DNA from: UMGS1663 sp046964515
GTDB lineage: Bacteria; Bacillota; Clostridia; TANB77; CAG-508
NCBI GenBank assembly: GCA_046964515.1
Contig: JBKUYM010000003.1
Location: forward strand, 62,001-126,000
Direction of reading: 5' to 3'
DNA length: 64,000 nt
Made by a program: the position numbers and the translations under genes. The notes below the pieces were generated by a model. That model had not been told where the DNA came from and ran no database searches. It saw only the letters and a program-made list of their open reading frames with translations. Positions 15,652 through 24,568 of the stretch are shown one piece after another (positions within the stretch are counted from its first letter, which is position 1; every line of letters begins with the position of its first letter).

Positions 15652-16518
15652 ATGGCGAGGATAATCATAGAAGTAGGTTCTACTTGTACAAAAATTGACA
15701 AAATTGAAAATGAAAAAATAGAACATTTAGAAACGGTTACTATTTTATTAAAAAAACATTATTTACAAGAGGGAAAATTAAACAAACTGGATATAGAGAG
15801 GTTAATATATAAAGTAGAGCAAATACATAAAAAGATAACAGATGTTTTTATTTGCGGTACTAGTGTTTTTAGAACATTGCCAGAAGAAGAAAAACAAGAA
15901 TTTTTAAATTATTTTCAAGAAAGGACAGGTTTACCATTTGAAATTATCTCACAAGAAAAAGAAAATGAATTAACTGTACTAGGCGCCACAAAGCAAGTAT
16001 CTCAAAGAGTAGCTGTATTTGTTGGTGGGGGAGGTTCTACAGAAATTGCTATTTATGATAAAGGTATAAGAGAAATGGTAAATTCTCCAATTGGTGTGGT
16101 AGAGGTTACGAATCATTTTCCCGACTTAGTAGAAGATAAGGCAACTTCAAAATTAGAAGAAGTAAAAGCATATATCAAAGAAAGATTACAAATACCAAGC
16201 CAAAAAGCAGATATTTTAATACTAGCAGGAGGTGGACATGAATATTTTGCTAGAAATTCCGGATTACATTATGAAAAAAATACATTGTTTACAGATTCTA
16301 TGGCGCCAATTATGATGGATATACAAACAAGGACAAAGGATGCAAAACGATATTATGAGGAGATTTCTTTAGATGCCATTAGACAAAAAGATAAAGATCC
16401 AGATTGGTGGTATGCTACTAGGACAATGGGCGCTTTTGTGCTAGTAGTAGCAGAAGCAATCGGTGCCCAATATATTGTACCAACAGATGTTTCTATGGTA
16501 CATGGACTTATGAAATAG
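15652..16518 (+). CDS. Ppx/GppA phosphatase family protein
   Basis: 288 residues, corresponding to the ASKHA-fold core of exopolyphosphatase / pppGpp phosphatase. Seen: IIEVGSTCTKIDKI (phosphate-1 loop), CGTSVFRTLPE, IISQEKENELTVLGA (equivalent to the ISG.EEA motif), VFVGGGGSTEIAIYDKG (phosphate-2 loop) and ILAGGGHEYF. It is shorter than full-length Ppx (no C-terminal HD-like domain), as in the single-module Firmicute proteins. It opens a long co-directional run of small genes. Substrate (polyphosphate or pppGpp) is not determined by sequence. Confidence 0.85.
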   Translation: MARIIIEVGSTCTKIDKIENEKIEHLETVTILLKKHYLQEGKLNKLDIERLIYKVEQIHKKITDVFICGTSVFRTLPEEEKQEFLNYFQERTGLPFEIISQEKENELTVLGATKQVSQRVAVFVGGGGSTEIAIYDKGIREMVNSPIGVVEVTNHFPDLVEDKATSKLEEVKAYIKERLQIPSQKADILILAGGGHEYFARNSGLHYEKNTLFTDSMAPIMMDIQTRTKDAKRYYEEISLDAIRQKDKDPDWWYATRTMGAFVLVVAEAIGAQYIVPTDVSMVHGLMK

Positions 16519-16564
16519 AAAGAAAATAAAAGAGATAAGTAATAGAAGAAAGAATGAGGAAAGT

Positions 16565-16882
16565 ATGGCAAGTACACAAGAATATGTAGATTATGTAATA
16601 GAACAATTAAGTGATTTAAGAGAAATTGCTTCCCTGAAAATGATGGGAGAATATGTTCTATATTATCAAGGAAAAGTATTTGGTGGGATTTATGATAATC
16701 GTTTTTTAGTTAAAATAACCAAAAGTAGTGAAGAACTAATGAAACATGTTAGACGAGAAATACCTTATCCAGGAGCAAAAGAAATGTTTTTAGTAGAAGA
16801 ATTAGAAGATAGAGAATTTTTAAATCAGTTAATACCTAAAATGGCTGAAGATATACCATTATCTAAAAAAAGAAAGAGATGA
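16565..16882 (+). CDS. TfoX/Sxy N-terminal domain protein
   Basis: 105 residues matching TfoX_N (PF04993): YVDYVIEQLSDLREIASLKMMGEYVLYYQGKVFGGIYDNRFLVKIT (bases about 16583-16723), with the conserved MMGEY and FGGIYDNR. In gamma-proteobacteria TfoX activates competence; stand-alone N-terminal domains in Firmicutes are of unknown function. The C-terminus is basic (SKKRKR). It lies 6 nt before the next gene. Confidence 0.88.
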   Translation: MASTQEYVDYVIEQLSDLREIASLKMMGEYVLYYQGKVFGGIYDNRFLVKITKSSEELMKHVRREIPYPGAKEMFLVEELEDREFLNQLIPKMAEDIPLSKKRKR

Positions 16883-16888
16883 TAAAAT

Positions 16889-17302
16889 ATGAAAAAGTTA
16901 AATGTGATTGTTGTGTATGATGAAAAAGAGGAAAATATTTTAATGTGTGAAAGAAAAAAAGAACCATATAAAGGAAAATTGAATTTAGTAGGTGGTAAAT
17001 TAGAAGAAAATGAAACACAAGAAGAAGCTGCTTATCGAGAATTAGAAGAAGAAACGGGCATTACAAAACAAGATATTTGTTTAAAACATATTATGGATTT
17101 TCAATATGCTTTATCTGGAATGGAATTAGAGGTATTTGCAGGAAAACTACAAAAAGAAAAGCCATTACAAGAAGAACTAAATCCACTAATTTGGGTAGAT
17201 AAACATACCAATTTCTTTGATTTAGATAAATTTGCTGGGGAAGGAAATATTGGACATATGGTATGGCAAGTGGAACTATATAAGGATAAAATCTTTTCAT
17301 AA
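16889..17302 (+). CDS. NUDIX hydrolase (1 of 5)
   Basis: 137 residues. The Nudix box is complete: GGKLEENETQEEAAYRELEEETGI fits GX5EX7REUXEEXGU (shown over bases about 16990-17060). It opens LNVIVVYDEKEENILMCERKKEPYKGKLNLVGG, the MutT/8-oxo-dGTPase-like arrangement, with a shortened C-terminus. Likely hydrolyses a nucleoside diphosphate derivative such as 8-oxo-dGTP (family-level inference). It follows the TfoX gene by 6 nt. Confidence 0.93.
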   Translation: MKKLNVIVVYDEKEENILMCERKKEPYKGKLNLVGGKLEENETQEEAAYRELEEETGITKQDICLKHIMDFQYALSGMELEVFAGKLQKEKPLQEELNPLIWVDKHTNFFDLDKFAGEGNIGHMVWQVELYKDKIFS

Positions 17303-17311
17303 AAAGTAGAA

Positions 17312-17343
17312 AAAAGTCTATTACAAACTAGTAATGGACTTTT
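17312..17343 (+). terminator. Terminator-like hairpin
   Basis: AAAAGTCTATTAC (17312-17324) pairs with GTAATGGACTTTT (17331-17343), with one G-T wobble. It divides the 15.6-17.3 kb genes from those that follow. Confidence 0.55.
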
Positions 17344-17430
17344 ATGCATAAGTTACAATAAAATGAAGAAGAAGGCTTCCTTTTTTACGTGGTTTATTAT
17401 AAAATAATAAGGAATTGAGAAAAAGAAAGG

Positions 17431-17646
17431 ATGAAAATAATGAGATGCCCTAATTGTGGAAGTGAAAATATATCTAGCATTATTAACACCAAGACCCATA
17501 CAAAAGGATTTGATGGAGGTGATGCTTGCTGTGGTTATCTTTTATTTGGATGGCCGGGTGTTTTATGTGGTCTATGTAATACGGGAGATACCACAACCTC
17601 TACAAAGACAACAAATATTTGCAATCAATGTGGTAGAAGGTTTTAA
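17431..17646 (+). CDS. Small zinc-ribbon protein
   Basis: 71 residues with a split zinc ribbon: MRCPNCGSENISS at the N-terminus and NICNQCGRRF at the C-terminus, giving two CxxC knuckles. The interior is a short glycine/cysteine-rich hydrophobic loop (CCGYLLFGWPGVLCGLC) also found in small clostridial zinc-ribbon proteins. Preceded by AGAAAGGATG. Function unknown; probably metal-binding. Confidence 0.75.
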   Translation: MKIMRCPNCGSENISSIINTKTHTKGFDGGDACCGYLLFGWPGVLCGLCNTGDTTTSTKTTNICNQCGRRF

Positions 17647-17648
17647 AA

Positions 17649-18032
17649 ATGATACAAAAAAGTACAAAAATAAAAATATGGGCCTATTTTATGCGATTAG
17701 GAAATCGATGTGGGTGTCATCAAAGAGAAGATAGAAGTTTCCATATAAAAGGATGGCAGTTTCCAATTTGCAGTAGATGTACAGGTATTTTAATTGGACA
17801 AATAATCGGTATTCTTTTATATGGAATCGGTAGGATTCGTGTTCCTTTTTGGCTAGATTTTGTTTTTTTAAGTATTATGTTTATAGATTGGTATATACAA
17901 TATAGACAGATAAGGCAGTCTAATAATTTTAGAAGAGTTATAACCGGTTCTTTAGCAGGAATAGCACAAATTAGTATTTTAGTAAAGAGTGTTTTAGGGA
18001 TAATAACATGGATTTTTAATATAGGAAGATAG
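17649..18032 (+). CDS. DUF2085 membrane protein
   Basis: 127 residues. It contains the DUF2085 hallmark GCHQREDRSFHIKGWQFPICSRCTGI, with conserved Cys/His (CHQR, CSRCTG) preceding about three membrane spans (FPICSRCTGILIGQIIGILLY, LDFVFLSIMFIDWYIQY, AGIAQISILVKSVLGIITWIF). The Cys/His set suggests metal binding at the membrane. Function unknown. It starts 2 nt after the zinc-ribbon gene, so the two are co-expressed. Confidence 0.85.
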   Translation: MIQKSTKIKIWAYFMRLGNRCGCHQREDRSFHIKGWQFPICSRCTGILIGQIIGILLYGIGRIRVPFWLDFVFLSIMFIDWYIQYRQIRQSNNFRRVITGSLAGIAQISILVKSVLGIITWIFNIGR

Positions 18033-18044
18033 GAGTATGAATAA

Positions 18045-18329
18045 ATGGAAGAAAAAGAATTAGAAAATTTGAAACAAGAGATAAAAGAAATACAAAAGAG
18101 AAATCAAAGAGTAGAAGCAGATAAAGCATGGGAAACAAGTATGACTAGAAAGATAAGCATTTGTGTATTAACCTATATTGTAGTTGTTTTATTTTCTGTT
18201 TTTATTAATAAAACAGGCAATGTTTTCATTAACTCTGCTGTGCCAGTTATTGGTTTTTTCTTATCAACACAATCTTTAGAATTTATCAAAAAAAGGTGGA
18301 TTTTGAATAAAGAAAAGGAGGAAAGATAA
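18045..18329 (+). CDS. Small membrane protein with N-terminal coiled coil
   Basis: 94 residues. Residues 1-28 are a Glu/Lys-rich helix likely to form a coiled coil (ELENLKQEIKEIQKRNQRVE). Two membrane spans follow (about 38-54 and 58-76) and a basic end. I do not recognise a named family. It sits 12 nt after DUF2085 and its stop abuts the next start. Confidence 0.7.
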   Translation: MEEKELENLKQEIKEIQKRNQRVEADKAWETSMTRKISICVLTYIVVVLFSVFINKTGNVFINSAVPVIGFFLSTQSLEFIKKRWILNKEKEER

Positions 18330-18980
18330 ATGAAAATTACAAAATTTCCACAATCTTGTTTGTGGATTGAAACAAAGGGAAAGAAGATATTAGTGGACCC
18401 AGGAAATTTAAAATATCAAGAGGCATACTTGGATATTTGGAAGCAAGCGGATGTAATATTTCTTACTCATAAACATCAAGACCACTGCTATGAAGCAGTA
18501 TTGCAAAAAATGGATACAACAATTTATGGAACAAAAGAAGTAGAAAAGGCACATCCATCTTTACCCATCACTGTAATTCAAGAAGAGGATGTTATCATGG
18601 TAGGGGAGGTTACTATAGAAGTAGTCCATGCAGAACATGGCTATATCCCACCTATGAAAAGTGGTGCTAAAGTTATCGAAAATGTAGGCTATATCATAGA
18701 TGATGGAGAAAATCGATTATATATAACTAGTGATACGATTTGTTTTCAAAATGAATATACCTGTGATATTTTGGCGGTACCTGTATCCGACTATGGAGTG
18801 GTAATGGGTCCTTTTGAAGCAGGTTTATTTGCCAAAGAAGCCAAAGCAAAATTAGTGATTCCTCTACATGCAGATAATCCGAAATATCCAGTAGACTTTG
18901 CATTTGTTAAAAAGATGTGGGATGAACAAAATCTTGAATATGAAATACTAGAAAATGGAGAAACCATAGAAATCGAGTAA
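18330..18980 (+). CDS. MBL-fold metallohydrolase (UlaG-like)
   Basis: 216 residues of the metallo-beta-lactamase fold. Metal-binding motif HKHQDH in IFLTHKHQDHCYEAV; later ligands VEVVHAEHG and LYITSDT, and a closing histidine in LVIPLHADNP. KILVDPGN near residue 20 is typical. Family members include UlaG-type lactonases, phosphodiesterases and RNases; the substrate is not evident. The ATG follows directly on the preceding stop with AAAGGAGGAAAG as ribosome-binding site. Confidence 0.9.
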   Translation: MKITKFPQSCLWIETKGKKILVDPGNLKYQEAYLDIWKQADVIFLTHKHQDHCYEAVLQKMDTTIYGTKEVEKAHPSLPITVIQEEDVIMVGEVTIEVVHAEHGYIPPMKSGAKVIENVGYIIDDGENRLYITSDTICFQNEYTCDILAVPVSDYGVVMGPFEAGLFAKEAKAKLVIPLHADNPKYPVDFAFVKKMWDEQNLEYEILENGETIEIE

Positions 18981-18994
18981 AGAGAGGGACCAAT

Positions 18995-19423
18995 ATGGAG
19001 AAAAAAACGTTATTTATTTTTGATGGACTTGTTATTAATGATAAACAAGAAATTTTGATAGATTGCAGAAAAGAAGATGGAGAAAGTAAAACAACTGCGG
19101 TATGGGAATTGCCTGGTGGCAGAATAGAATTTGGGGAAACACCAGAAGAAGCAGTAATAAGAGAAGTTTATGAAGAAACAGGTTATCAAGTAGAAATCTT
19201 AAAAATGATACCAAAAGTTTATACATATGTTTTTCATTATCCTACTTGCAAGCAACATACTTTAGTATATACGTATTTATGCCGTTTGAAAAGTAAGCAA
19301 AGAGTAGAAACCAATGATGCAGAAGTAGCCGATATTGCCTGGATTTCAGCCAAAGAAATTCCTAATTATACTTTTTTACCAGGAACAGTAGAATTTATAG
19401 AAGAAGGGATGAAATTATTATGA
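18995..19423 (+). CDS. NUDIX hydrolase (2 of 5)
   Basis: 142 residues. Nudix box GGRIEFGETPEEAVIREVYEETGY (bases about 19117-19188), with a preceding LFIFDGLVINDKQEILIDCRK. The C-terminal part (IAWISAKEIPNYTFLPG) is typical of MutT-like proteins. Substrate unknown. Its stop overlaps the next start (ATGA), a translationally coupled pair. Confidence 0.93.
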   Translation: MEKKTLFIFDGLVINDKQEILIDCRKEDGESKTTAVWELPGGRIEFGETPEEAVIREVYEETGYQVEILKMIPKVYTYVFHYPTCKQHTLVYTYLCRLKSKQRVETNDAEVADIAWISAKEIPNYTFLPGTVEFIEEGMKLL

Positions 19424-19848
19424 AAGTAATCTCTTTATTAGAACCATGGGCTAGTTTAATTTGTGCAGGTGTTAAACAAATAGAGACAAGAAGTTGGAAA
19501 ACGAATTATAGGGGAGAATTATATATTCATGCTAGTTTAAAAAAGGTTCCCTGTAAAGATGAAAAAATTAATAAATTAATAGAAGATTTTATTCCAGATA
19601 GAAAATTTATTTATGGTGCTATCCTTGCAAAATGCCAATTGGTGGATTGCCGATATATGGATGAAACTTTTGTACAGGAAATAAAACATAACGATATTGC
19701 AGAAAAAAGATGTGGGCAATATGCGGTAGGTAGATATGCATGGATATTAGAAGATATTGAACTTTTAAAAGAGCCTATTTTGGCAAAAGGACATTTAGGC
19801 ATATGGAATTACGAGAAGGAAAAGGAAGAAAATTGTGGAAATAACTAA
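19420..19848 (+). CDS. ASCH domain protein
   Basis: 142 residues opening MKVISLLEPWASLICAGVK then QIETRSWKTNYRGELYIHAS, the diagnostic start of ASCH (PUA-like fold) proteins that bind RNA or modified nucleosides. The C-terminal YAWILEDIELLKEPILAKGHLGIW also fits. Some ASCH proteins are amidohydrolases for modified cytidine or RNases; placement among nucleotide-cleaning enzymes fits such a role by inference. Overlaps the previous gene by 4 nt and the next by 14 nt. Confidence 0.88.
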   Translation: MKVISLLEPWASLICAGVKQIETRSWKTNYRGELYIHASLKKVPCKDEKINKLIEDFIPDRKFIYGAILAKCQLVDCRYMDETFVQEIKHNDIAEKRCGQYAVGRYAWILEDIELLKEPILAKGHLGIWNYEKEKEENCGNN

Positions 19849-20563
19849 AGAAATGAGTAGTATGTTAAGCAGAATATGGGATTATACAGGCTTAAACATG
19901 CCATTAGAAGAAAGTGATTTAATAATAGGTTGTGGTTGTGCAAATTTAGAAATTCCTGTAAAATGTAGTTTACTTTGGAAGCAGGGATATGCTAAAAATA
20001 TTCTTTTTACAGGAGGGTTGGGTAAAATTACAAAGGATACCTTTACTAAGCCAGAAGCACAAATCTTTCAAGATATAGCCATAGCACAAGGGGTACCAAA
20101 AGAAAATGTATTCTTAGAAACACAATCCACCAATACAGGTGATAACTTTCGAATGTCCATAAAAATCATAGAAACCTTAGAAGCTAAAAAGATTTTAATT
20201 GTACATAATCGCCTATCAGAAAGAAGAACTTTTTGTACAGCTAAAAAAGTATTACCAGATAAAGAATGGAGGATAACTTCTCCAGACTTAACTTTCAAAG
20301 AATGGATACAAAAATTGCAAACTATGCCAGAAGAAAGAGCAAAAAGGATTATGGAGGTTATGGTGGGAGACCTACAAAGAATGATGATTTTTCCACAGTT
20401 TGGATGGCAAATACAGCAAACACTACCAGAGGAAGTTGTACAAGCATATCAATACTTAAAACAATTAGGCTATACAAAGTATATTTTTTTCAAAGACCAG
20501 ATAGATGAATTGATAAAACAATTTGGTCTAGAAGAACAAACAGAGCCATTTTATTGGTATTAA
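19835..20563 (+). CDS. YdcF family (DUF218) protein
   Basis: 242 residues, GTG start inside the end of the ASCH gene behind GGAAAAGGAAG. The DUF218 fold shows DLIIGCGCANLEIPVKCSLLW, ILFTGGLGKITKDTFTKPEAQIF, EN-VFLETQSTNTGDNFRMSI and KILIVHNRLSERRTFCTA, including the conserved Glu in KPEA and the TNTxxN motif. Family members bind SAM or act on cell-wall related substrates; function unproven. No membrane segment is seen, unlike the ElyC/SanA branch. Confidence 0.88.
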   Translation: MEITKEMSSMLSRIWDYTGLNMPLEESDLIIGCGCANLEIPVKCSLLWKQGYAKNILFTGGLGKITKDTFTKPEAQIFQDIAIAQGVPKENVFLETQSTNTGDNFRMSIKIIETLEAKKILIVHNRLSERRTFCTAKKVLPDKEWRITSPDLTFKEWIQKLQTMPEERAKRIMEVMVGDLQRMMIFPQFGWQIQQTLPEEVVQAYQYLKQLGYTKYIFFKDQIDELIKQFGLEEQTEPFYWY

Positions 20564-20578
20564 GGGGGGACGGTATAT

Positions 20579-20800
20579 ATGATTTTAATAAGAGCTGCTA
20601 TTTGTTTTGCTATTTTAGGTATATTGCTAACCGGTATAGGCGTTTTATCTCATAAAAAAGAAGTAAAAATAATAGGTATCGTCTGTGTATCCATAGTCGT
20701 AATAGGCATGGCTTCTTTTTACCTATATACTTTTTGTGAGATGGATAGACAAGAAAGAAGCCACCATATAGGAAAATATACTGTGTTAGAGAATTCATGA
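20579..20800 (+). CDS. Small two-span membrane protein
   Basis: 73 residues with two hydrophobic helices (about 2-22 and 31-54), a short basic loop SHKKEVK and a charged end. A strong AAGGGGGGAC site precedes it and it lies in line with flanking genes, so it is probably real. No family recognised. Confidence 0.6.
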   Translation: MILIRAAICFAILGILLTGIGVLSHKKEVKIIGIVCVSIVVIGMASFYLYTFCEMDRQERSHHIGKYTVLENS

Positions 20801-20818
20801 AAGAATAGAGGGATAAAA

Positions 20819-21217
20819 ATGCAAGTTATCGATAAAGTTGCCTATATCTATATGCAGGATAAGAAAATTTTAAGTAGTTTATCTAAAGGAAAAGATACCT
20901 ATTATATTCCAGGTGGAAAAAGAGAAGGAAACGAAACGGATGAAGAAACACTGATTAGAGAAGTAAAAGAAGAACTAAGTGTGGATATTTTAAAGGAAAC
21001 GATTTCTTATTATGGTATATTTGAAGCACAAGCACATGGAAAAAAAGAAGGTATTATTGTAAAAATGACTTGTTATACAGCCGATTATGAGGGACAAATG
21101 AAACCAGATTCCGAAATACAAGAAATAAGGTGGCTTACTTCAAAGGATATGGACAAAATTTCACCAGTTGACAAACTAATCTTTAAAGATTTATTGGCAA
21201 AGGGGTATATAATATGA
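20819..21217 (+). CDS. NUDIX hydrolase (3 of 5)
   Basis: 132 residues. Nudix box GGKREGNETDEETLIREVKEELSV (bases about 20910-20982) with the invariant REVKEE. The sequence opens VIDKVAYIYMQDKKILSSLSKGKDTYYIPGG. The ending IRWLTSKDMDKISPVDKLIF is usual for the MutT-like group. Substrate unknown. Confidence 0.92.
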   Translation: MQVIDKVAYIYMQDKKILSSLSKGKDTYYIPGGKREGNETDEETLIREVKEELSVDILKETISYYGIFEAQAHGKKEGIIVKMTCYTADYEGQMKPDSEIQEIRWLTSKDMDKISPVDKLIFKDLLAKGYII

Positions 21218-21227
21218 AGGAGCATAT

Positions 21228-21935
21228 ATGGAATTAATTATTGAAAATATGAAAAAACGTTTTGGAGAAAAAGAGGTATTAAAGGATATTACCTTTACTT
21301 TTGACCAAGGAAAAATTTATGGATTGCTAGGAAGAAATGGAGCAGGTAAAACTACTTTTTTTAATTGTCTTAATGAAGATATACCGATTGACCAAGGAGC
21401 ATTTTATATAAAAGAAGGGGAAAATCGTAGAAAACTAACACCAGAGGATATCGGTTATGTATTATCTACACCAAATGTACCAGAGTTTCTAACTGCTAGA
21501 GAGTTTTTAAAATTTTTCTTAGATATACAAAATGATAAGATAAAAAATTTAAAAACCATAGAGACCTATTTTGATTTTATGAAAATAGAAGAAGCCGATA
21601 GGGATAAACTTTTAAAAGATTATTCACATGGTATGAAAAATAAGATGCAAATGTTAGTCAATATGATAGCCAGCCCAGCGATTTTGCTATTAGATGAACC
21701 ATTAACTTCTTTTGATGTTGTTGTAGCAGAAGAAATGAAGCAGATGTTAAAAAATATTAAGCAAGACCATATTCTTATTTTTTCTACTCATATCATGGAA
21801 TTAGCCTTAGACTTATGTGATGAAATTGTAATTTTAAATCAGGGAAGACTAGAAAAAGTGAATAAAGAGCATTTAGATAATGAAGAATTAAAAGAAAAAA
21901 TTATTACAGCATTAAAGGAGGAGACAAATGTTTAA
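21228..21935 (+). CDS. ABC transporter ATP-binding protein
   Basis: 235 residues. Walker A GRNGAGKTTFF, signature YSHGMKNKM (for LSGGQ), Walker B ILLLDEPLTSFD and the switch histidine in IFSTHIMELALDL. The short length and SHGM signature place it in the CcmA-like exporter group. It overlaps the permease gene by 8 nt. Begins only 10 nt after a NUDIX gene, so it is probably in the same transcript. Confidence 0.93.
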   Translation: MELIIENMKKRFGEKEVLKDITFTFDQGKIYGLLGRNGAGKTTFFNCLNEDIPIDQGAFYIKEGENRRKLTPEDIGYVLSTPNVPEFLTAREFLKFFLDIQNDKIKNLKTIETYFDFMKIEEADRDKLLKDYSHGMKNKMQMLVNMIASPAILLLDEPLTSFDVVVAEEMKQMLKNIKQDHILIFSTHIMELALDLCDEIVILNQGRLEKVNKEHLDNEELKEKIITALKEETNV

Positions 21936-23505
21936 ATCCTTTATATTGTCGTTTACTTTGAAAAATACCTATCGTGTAAATAGCATTTTATATTCTATTA
22001 AACAATTACCGATTTTAAAGAAAATATTACCAGATACTATGTATCAAAGTAGACCTTTGAAAATTTTGGGAAATAGCATTAGCATAGGCATTGAAGTAGG
22101 TAGTTTTTTTATAGGTAAATTTCTTTATATATTACTAATGATAGTTGGTGCTATGCAATTAATGAATTTACAAGGGGCAAATGCTTTTTTACATATATTT
22201 TTCTTTTTGACAATTTGTGGAGGTATTTTTAATACCTATATGTTTAATCCTACAAGAGATAAATATTATGCTATGATTTTAATGCGTATGGATGCTAAAA
22301 AATATGCCTTGTCTAATTACGATTATGTAATGATAAAAACGTTAATTGGATTTTTACCTTTTACTATTTTATTTGGAACTATGTATCAGATTCCTTTATG
22401 GATATGCTGTGTATTACCAATTATGGTTGTATGTATAAAAATGGTATTTACGATGGTAACACTTTTAGAATATAAAAAGTCTAGTAAAGTTAAGAATGAA
22501 AATGCTATAAATAAATTTTTGTGGATAGCAGTTGGTATCTTATTAATAGTTGCTTATGGATTACCTTATTTAGGCATTATGCTAAATGTAACTACTTTTG
22601 TTATTTTATTTATCATTAGTTTGCTAGCAGGTAGTGGTAGCTTTTTCTATATCCATAGATTCTCTGAATATACAAAAATTTATAAAAAATTATTGTTGTC
22701 AGAGAATGTCTTTATTATGCAAAATCAAAGTAAATCAGATATGATACAAAATAATACATTTAAACAAATAGAAATGGATACAACAGATACTAGCAGTAAA
22801 AAAGGTTTTGCTTATTTTCATGAGATTTTTGTGAAAAGGCATAAAAAAATATTAACAAAGTCTGCTAAAAAAACGGCAATTATTGCTTTGGTGATAATGG
22901 CAATTGTACTAATTTTGACACAATATAATCAGAATTTTAGAGAAAAAATAAATGAAATTTTATTAGTATACTTACCTTATTTTGTATTTATTATGTATAT
23001 GATTAATAGGGGCACGGTGGTTACACAAGCTATGTTTATGAATTGTGATCATAGTATGCTCACCTATCGCTTTTTTAGAAGTCCACAAACTATATTGCGT
23101 TTATTTAAAGAGAGATTAAAAACGTTAATTTATATTAATTTAATACCAGCTTTGGTCATTGGTTTGGGATTACCTTGTATTTTATGGATTTCAGGTGGAA
23201 CAGAAAATCCACTTAATTATATAGTTTTATTTGTTTCCATTGTATCTATGAGTATATTTTTCTCTGTTCACTATTTGGTGTTATACTATTTATTACAACC
23301 TTATAACGTGCATATAGAAATGAAAAGTAGTACCTATACTTTTGCGCAAAGTATAACCTATATTGTGTGTTATATGATGTTAAAAGTACAGTTACCAATT
23401 ATATCTTTTGGAATAGCAACGGTTATTTTTAGTGTGCTTTACTGTATAATCGCTTTAGGATTAGTATATCGCTTGGCACCTAAAACATTTAAATTAAGAA
23501 TATAA
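21928..23505 (+). CDS. Large ABC transporter membrane subunit
   Basis: 525 residues with about twelve hydrophobic segments, grouped in an N-terminal half (about 58-240) and a C-terminal half (about 315-520), separated by a hydrophilic stretch (about 250-310). There is no signature I can assign to a named permease family, but its 8-nt overlap with the ATPase gene identifies it as the partner. The substrate is unknown. Confidence 0.78.
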   Translation: MFKSFILSFTLKNTYRVNSILYSIKQLPILKKILPDTMYQSRPLKILGNSISIGIEVGSFFIGKFLYILLMIVGAMQLMNLQGANAFLHIFFFLTICGGIFNTYMFNPTRDKYYAMILMRMDAKKYALSNYDYVMIKTLIGFLPFTILFGTMYQIPLWICCVLPIMVVCIKMVFTMVTLLEYKKSSKVKNENAINKFLWIAVGILLIVAYGLPYLGIMLNVTTFVILFIISLLAGSGSFFYIHRFSEYTKIYKKLLLSENVFIMQNQSKSDMIQNNTFKQIEMDTTDTSSKKGFAYFHEIFVKRHKKILTKSAKKTAIIALVIMAIVLILTQYNQNFREKINEILLVYLPYFVFIMYMINRGTVVTQAMFMNCDHSMLTYRFFRSPQTILRLFKERLKTLIYINLIPALVIGLGLPCILWISGGTENPLNYIVLFVSIVSMSIFFSVHYLVLYYLLQPYNVHIEMKSSTYTFAQSITYIVCYMMLKVQLPIISFGIATVIFSVLYCIIALGLVYRLAPKTFKLRI

Positions 23506-23524
23506 AAGAGAAGGAAAAAGTAAT

Positions 23525-24058
23525 ATGTTAAAAATAGGAATTGGTACTAAAAATCCTGGAAAAATAGAAGGTGCTAGAAGAGCCCTTTTACATTACTATG
23601 AGGAAATAGAAATACAAGCAATAGCTGTAGATTCTAATGTCCCAGAACAACCTGTAAATGAACAAATTTACCAAGGTGCTAAAAATAGAGTAGAGCAAGT
23701 GAAAAAATATTGTATGGAAAAACAAATAGAAGTAGATATGTTTTTAGCAGTAGAATCAGGTATTATAGAAATAGCAGGAAATTGGATGATTATGAATATA
23801 GCGGTATTACAAACGAAAGATGGAATAGAAAGTTATGGCAGTAGTTGTGGCTTTCCAGTGCCTAAAATCTATGTACAAGAGATAATAGAGAAAAACTTAA
23901 ATACGGTTATGAATCAGGTATTAGGGGAAGATGAACAAAGACATAATCAAAAAGGTGGAATTGAGTTATTAACAAAAGGGATTATTACTAGAATTGATCA
24001 GGTAGAACAAGCTTTTGTAATGGCTATGATAAAATGCTTAAATGAAAATTGGAGATAA
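23525..24058 (+). CDS. DUF84 family NTPase (inosine/xanthosine triphosphatase)
   Basis: 177 residues. IGIGTKNPGKIEGARRAL at the N-terminus and VDSNVPEQPVNEQIYQGAKNRV identify the YjjX/DUF84 fold, which removes non-canonical purine NTPs (ITP/XTP). Also FLAVESGI, typical of the active site. It is structurally related to the RdgB protein encoded at 28369, so the window has both housecleaning types. It ends the first gene run, followed by a terminator. Confidence 0.9.
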   Translation: MLKIGIGTKNPGKIEGARRALLHYYEEIEIQAIAVDSNVPEQPVNEQIYQGAKNRVEQVKKYCMEKQIEVDMFLAVESGIIEIAGNWMIMNIAVLQTKDGIESYGSSCGFPVPKIYVQEIIEKNLNTVMNQVLGEDEQRHNQKGGIELLTKGIITRIDQVEQAFVMAMIKCLNENWR

Positions 24059-24061
24059 ACA

Positions 24062-24087
24062 AAGTCTAAGGTTGAACCCTTAGACTT
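24062..24087. terminator. Hairpin between convergent genes
   Basis: AAGTCTAAGG (24062-24071) pairs with CCTTAGACTT (24078-24087) across a 6-nt loop. It could end the forward run and the small reverse gene. Confidence 0.6.
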
Positions 24088-24109
24088 CATTTATCTCTCG
24101 AAAAGTAAA

Positions 24110-24325
24110 CTATTTTTTGAGAGGAAGAAAAGAAAAGTAATTATCGTCTTTCTCTTCTTGGGATGCAATGATACTTGTTGCCTTTTCAATTAACAATTGA
24201 GCTGTTGCAGTAGAGGTGTTAATAACGGACACGCCTCTTTGTGTTATAATAACAGTACCTTCACGTTCTGCAAGCATAGACCAAATTGCTAATTGTGTTG
24301 CGCTATCATTTGATGTCCGTCCCAT
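24110..24325 (-). CDS. Small conserved-looking protein of unknown function
   Basis: 71 residues on the reverse strand. The start is well supported by AGAAAGGAGATAG upstream of ATG. Sequence: MGRTSNDSATQLAIWSMLAE then REGTVIITQRGVSVINTSTA; it has no Cys, no membrane segment and an acidic-aromatic end (EEKDDNYFSFLPLKK). I do not recognise a family. It is monocistronic, between two forward runs, and its base use is slightly less A+T-rich than neighbours. Confidence 0.6.
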   Translation of the reverse strand: MGRTSNDSATQLAIWSMLAEREGTVIITQRGVSVINTSTATAQLLIEKATSIIASQEEKDDNYFSFLPLKK

Positions 24326-24433
24326 AGCATCTATCTCCTTTCTTGAAAATATGACATTTAGTTAAACGAAGTATATCATAATGCGACATAAAATGACAAG
24401 CTATTTAGAAAATAAAAAATAGGTAATTTCTTA

Positions 24434-24462
24434 TTGACATACCAAAACAGACATGATAAAAT
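24434..24462 (+). promoter_or_regulatory. Sigma-A type promoter of the second gene run
   Basis: TTGACA at 24434-24439 and TAAAAT at 24457-24462 with a 17-nt spacer. The long leader (about 100 nt) contains a short hairpin ATTGTAG...CTACAAT near 24510-24530 of unknown meaning. Confidence 0.5.
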
Positions 24463-24568
24463 ACAAACACAAGTTCGAATACAAGTATTGAATTGTAATA
24501 TAAAAGCATTGTAGATAATCCTACAATATGATAGAATACATAAAAAATAAGAAAGAACAGGTGAGTTT

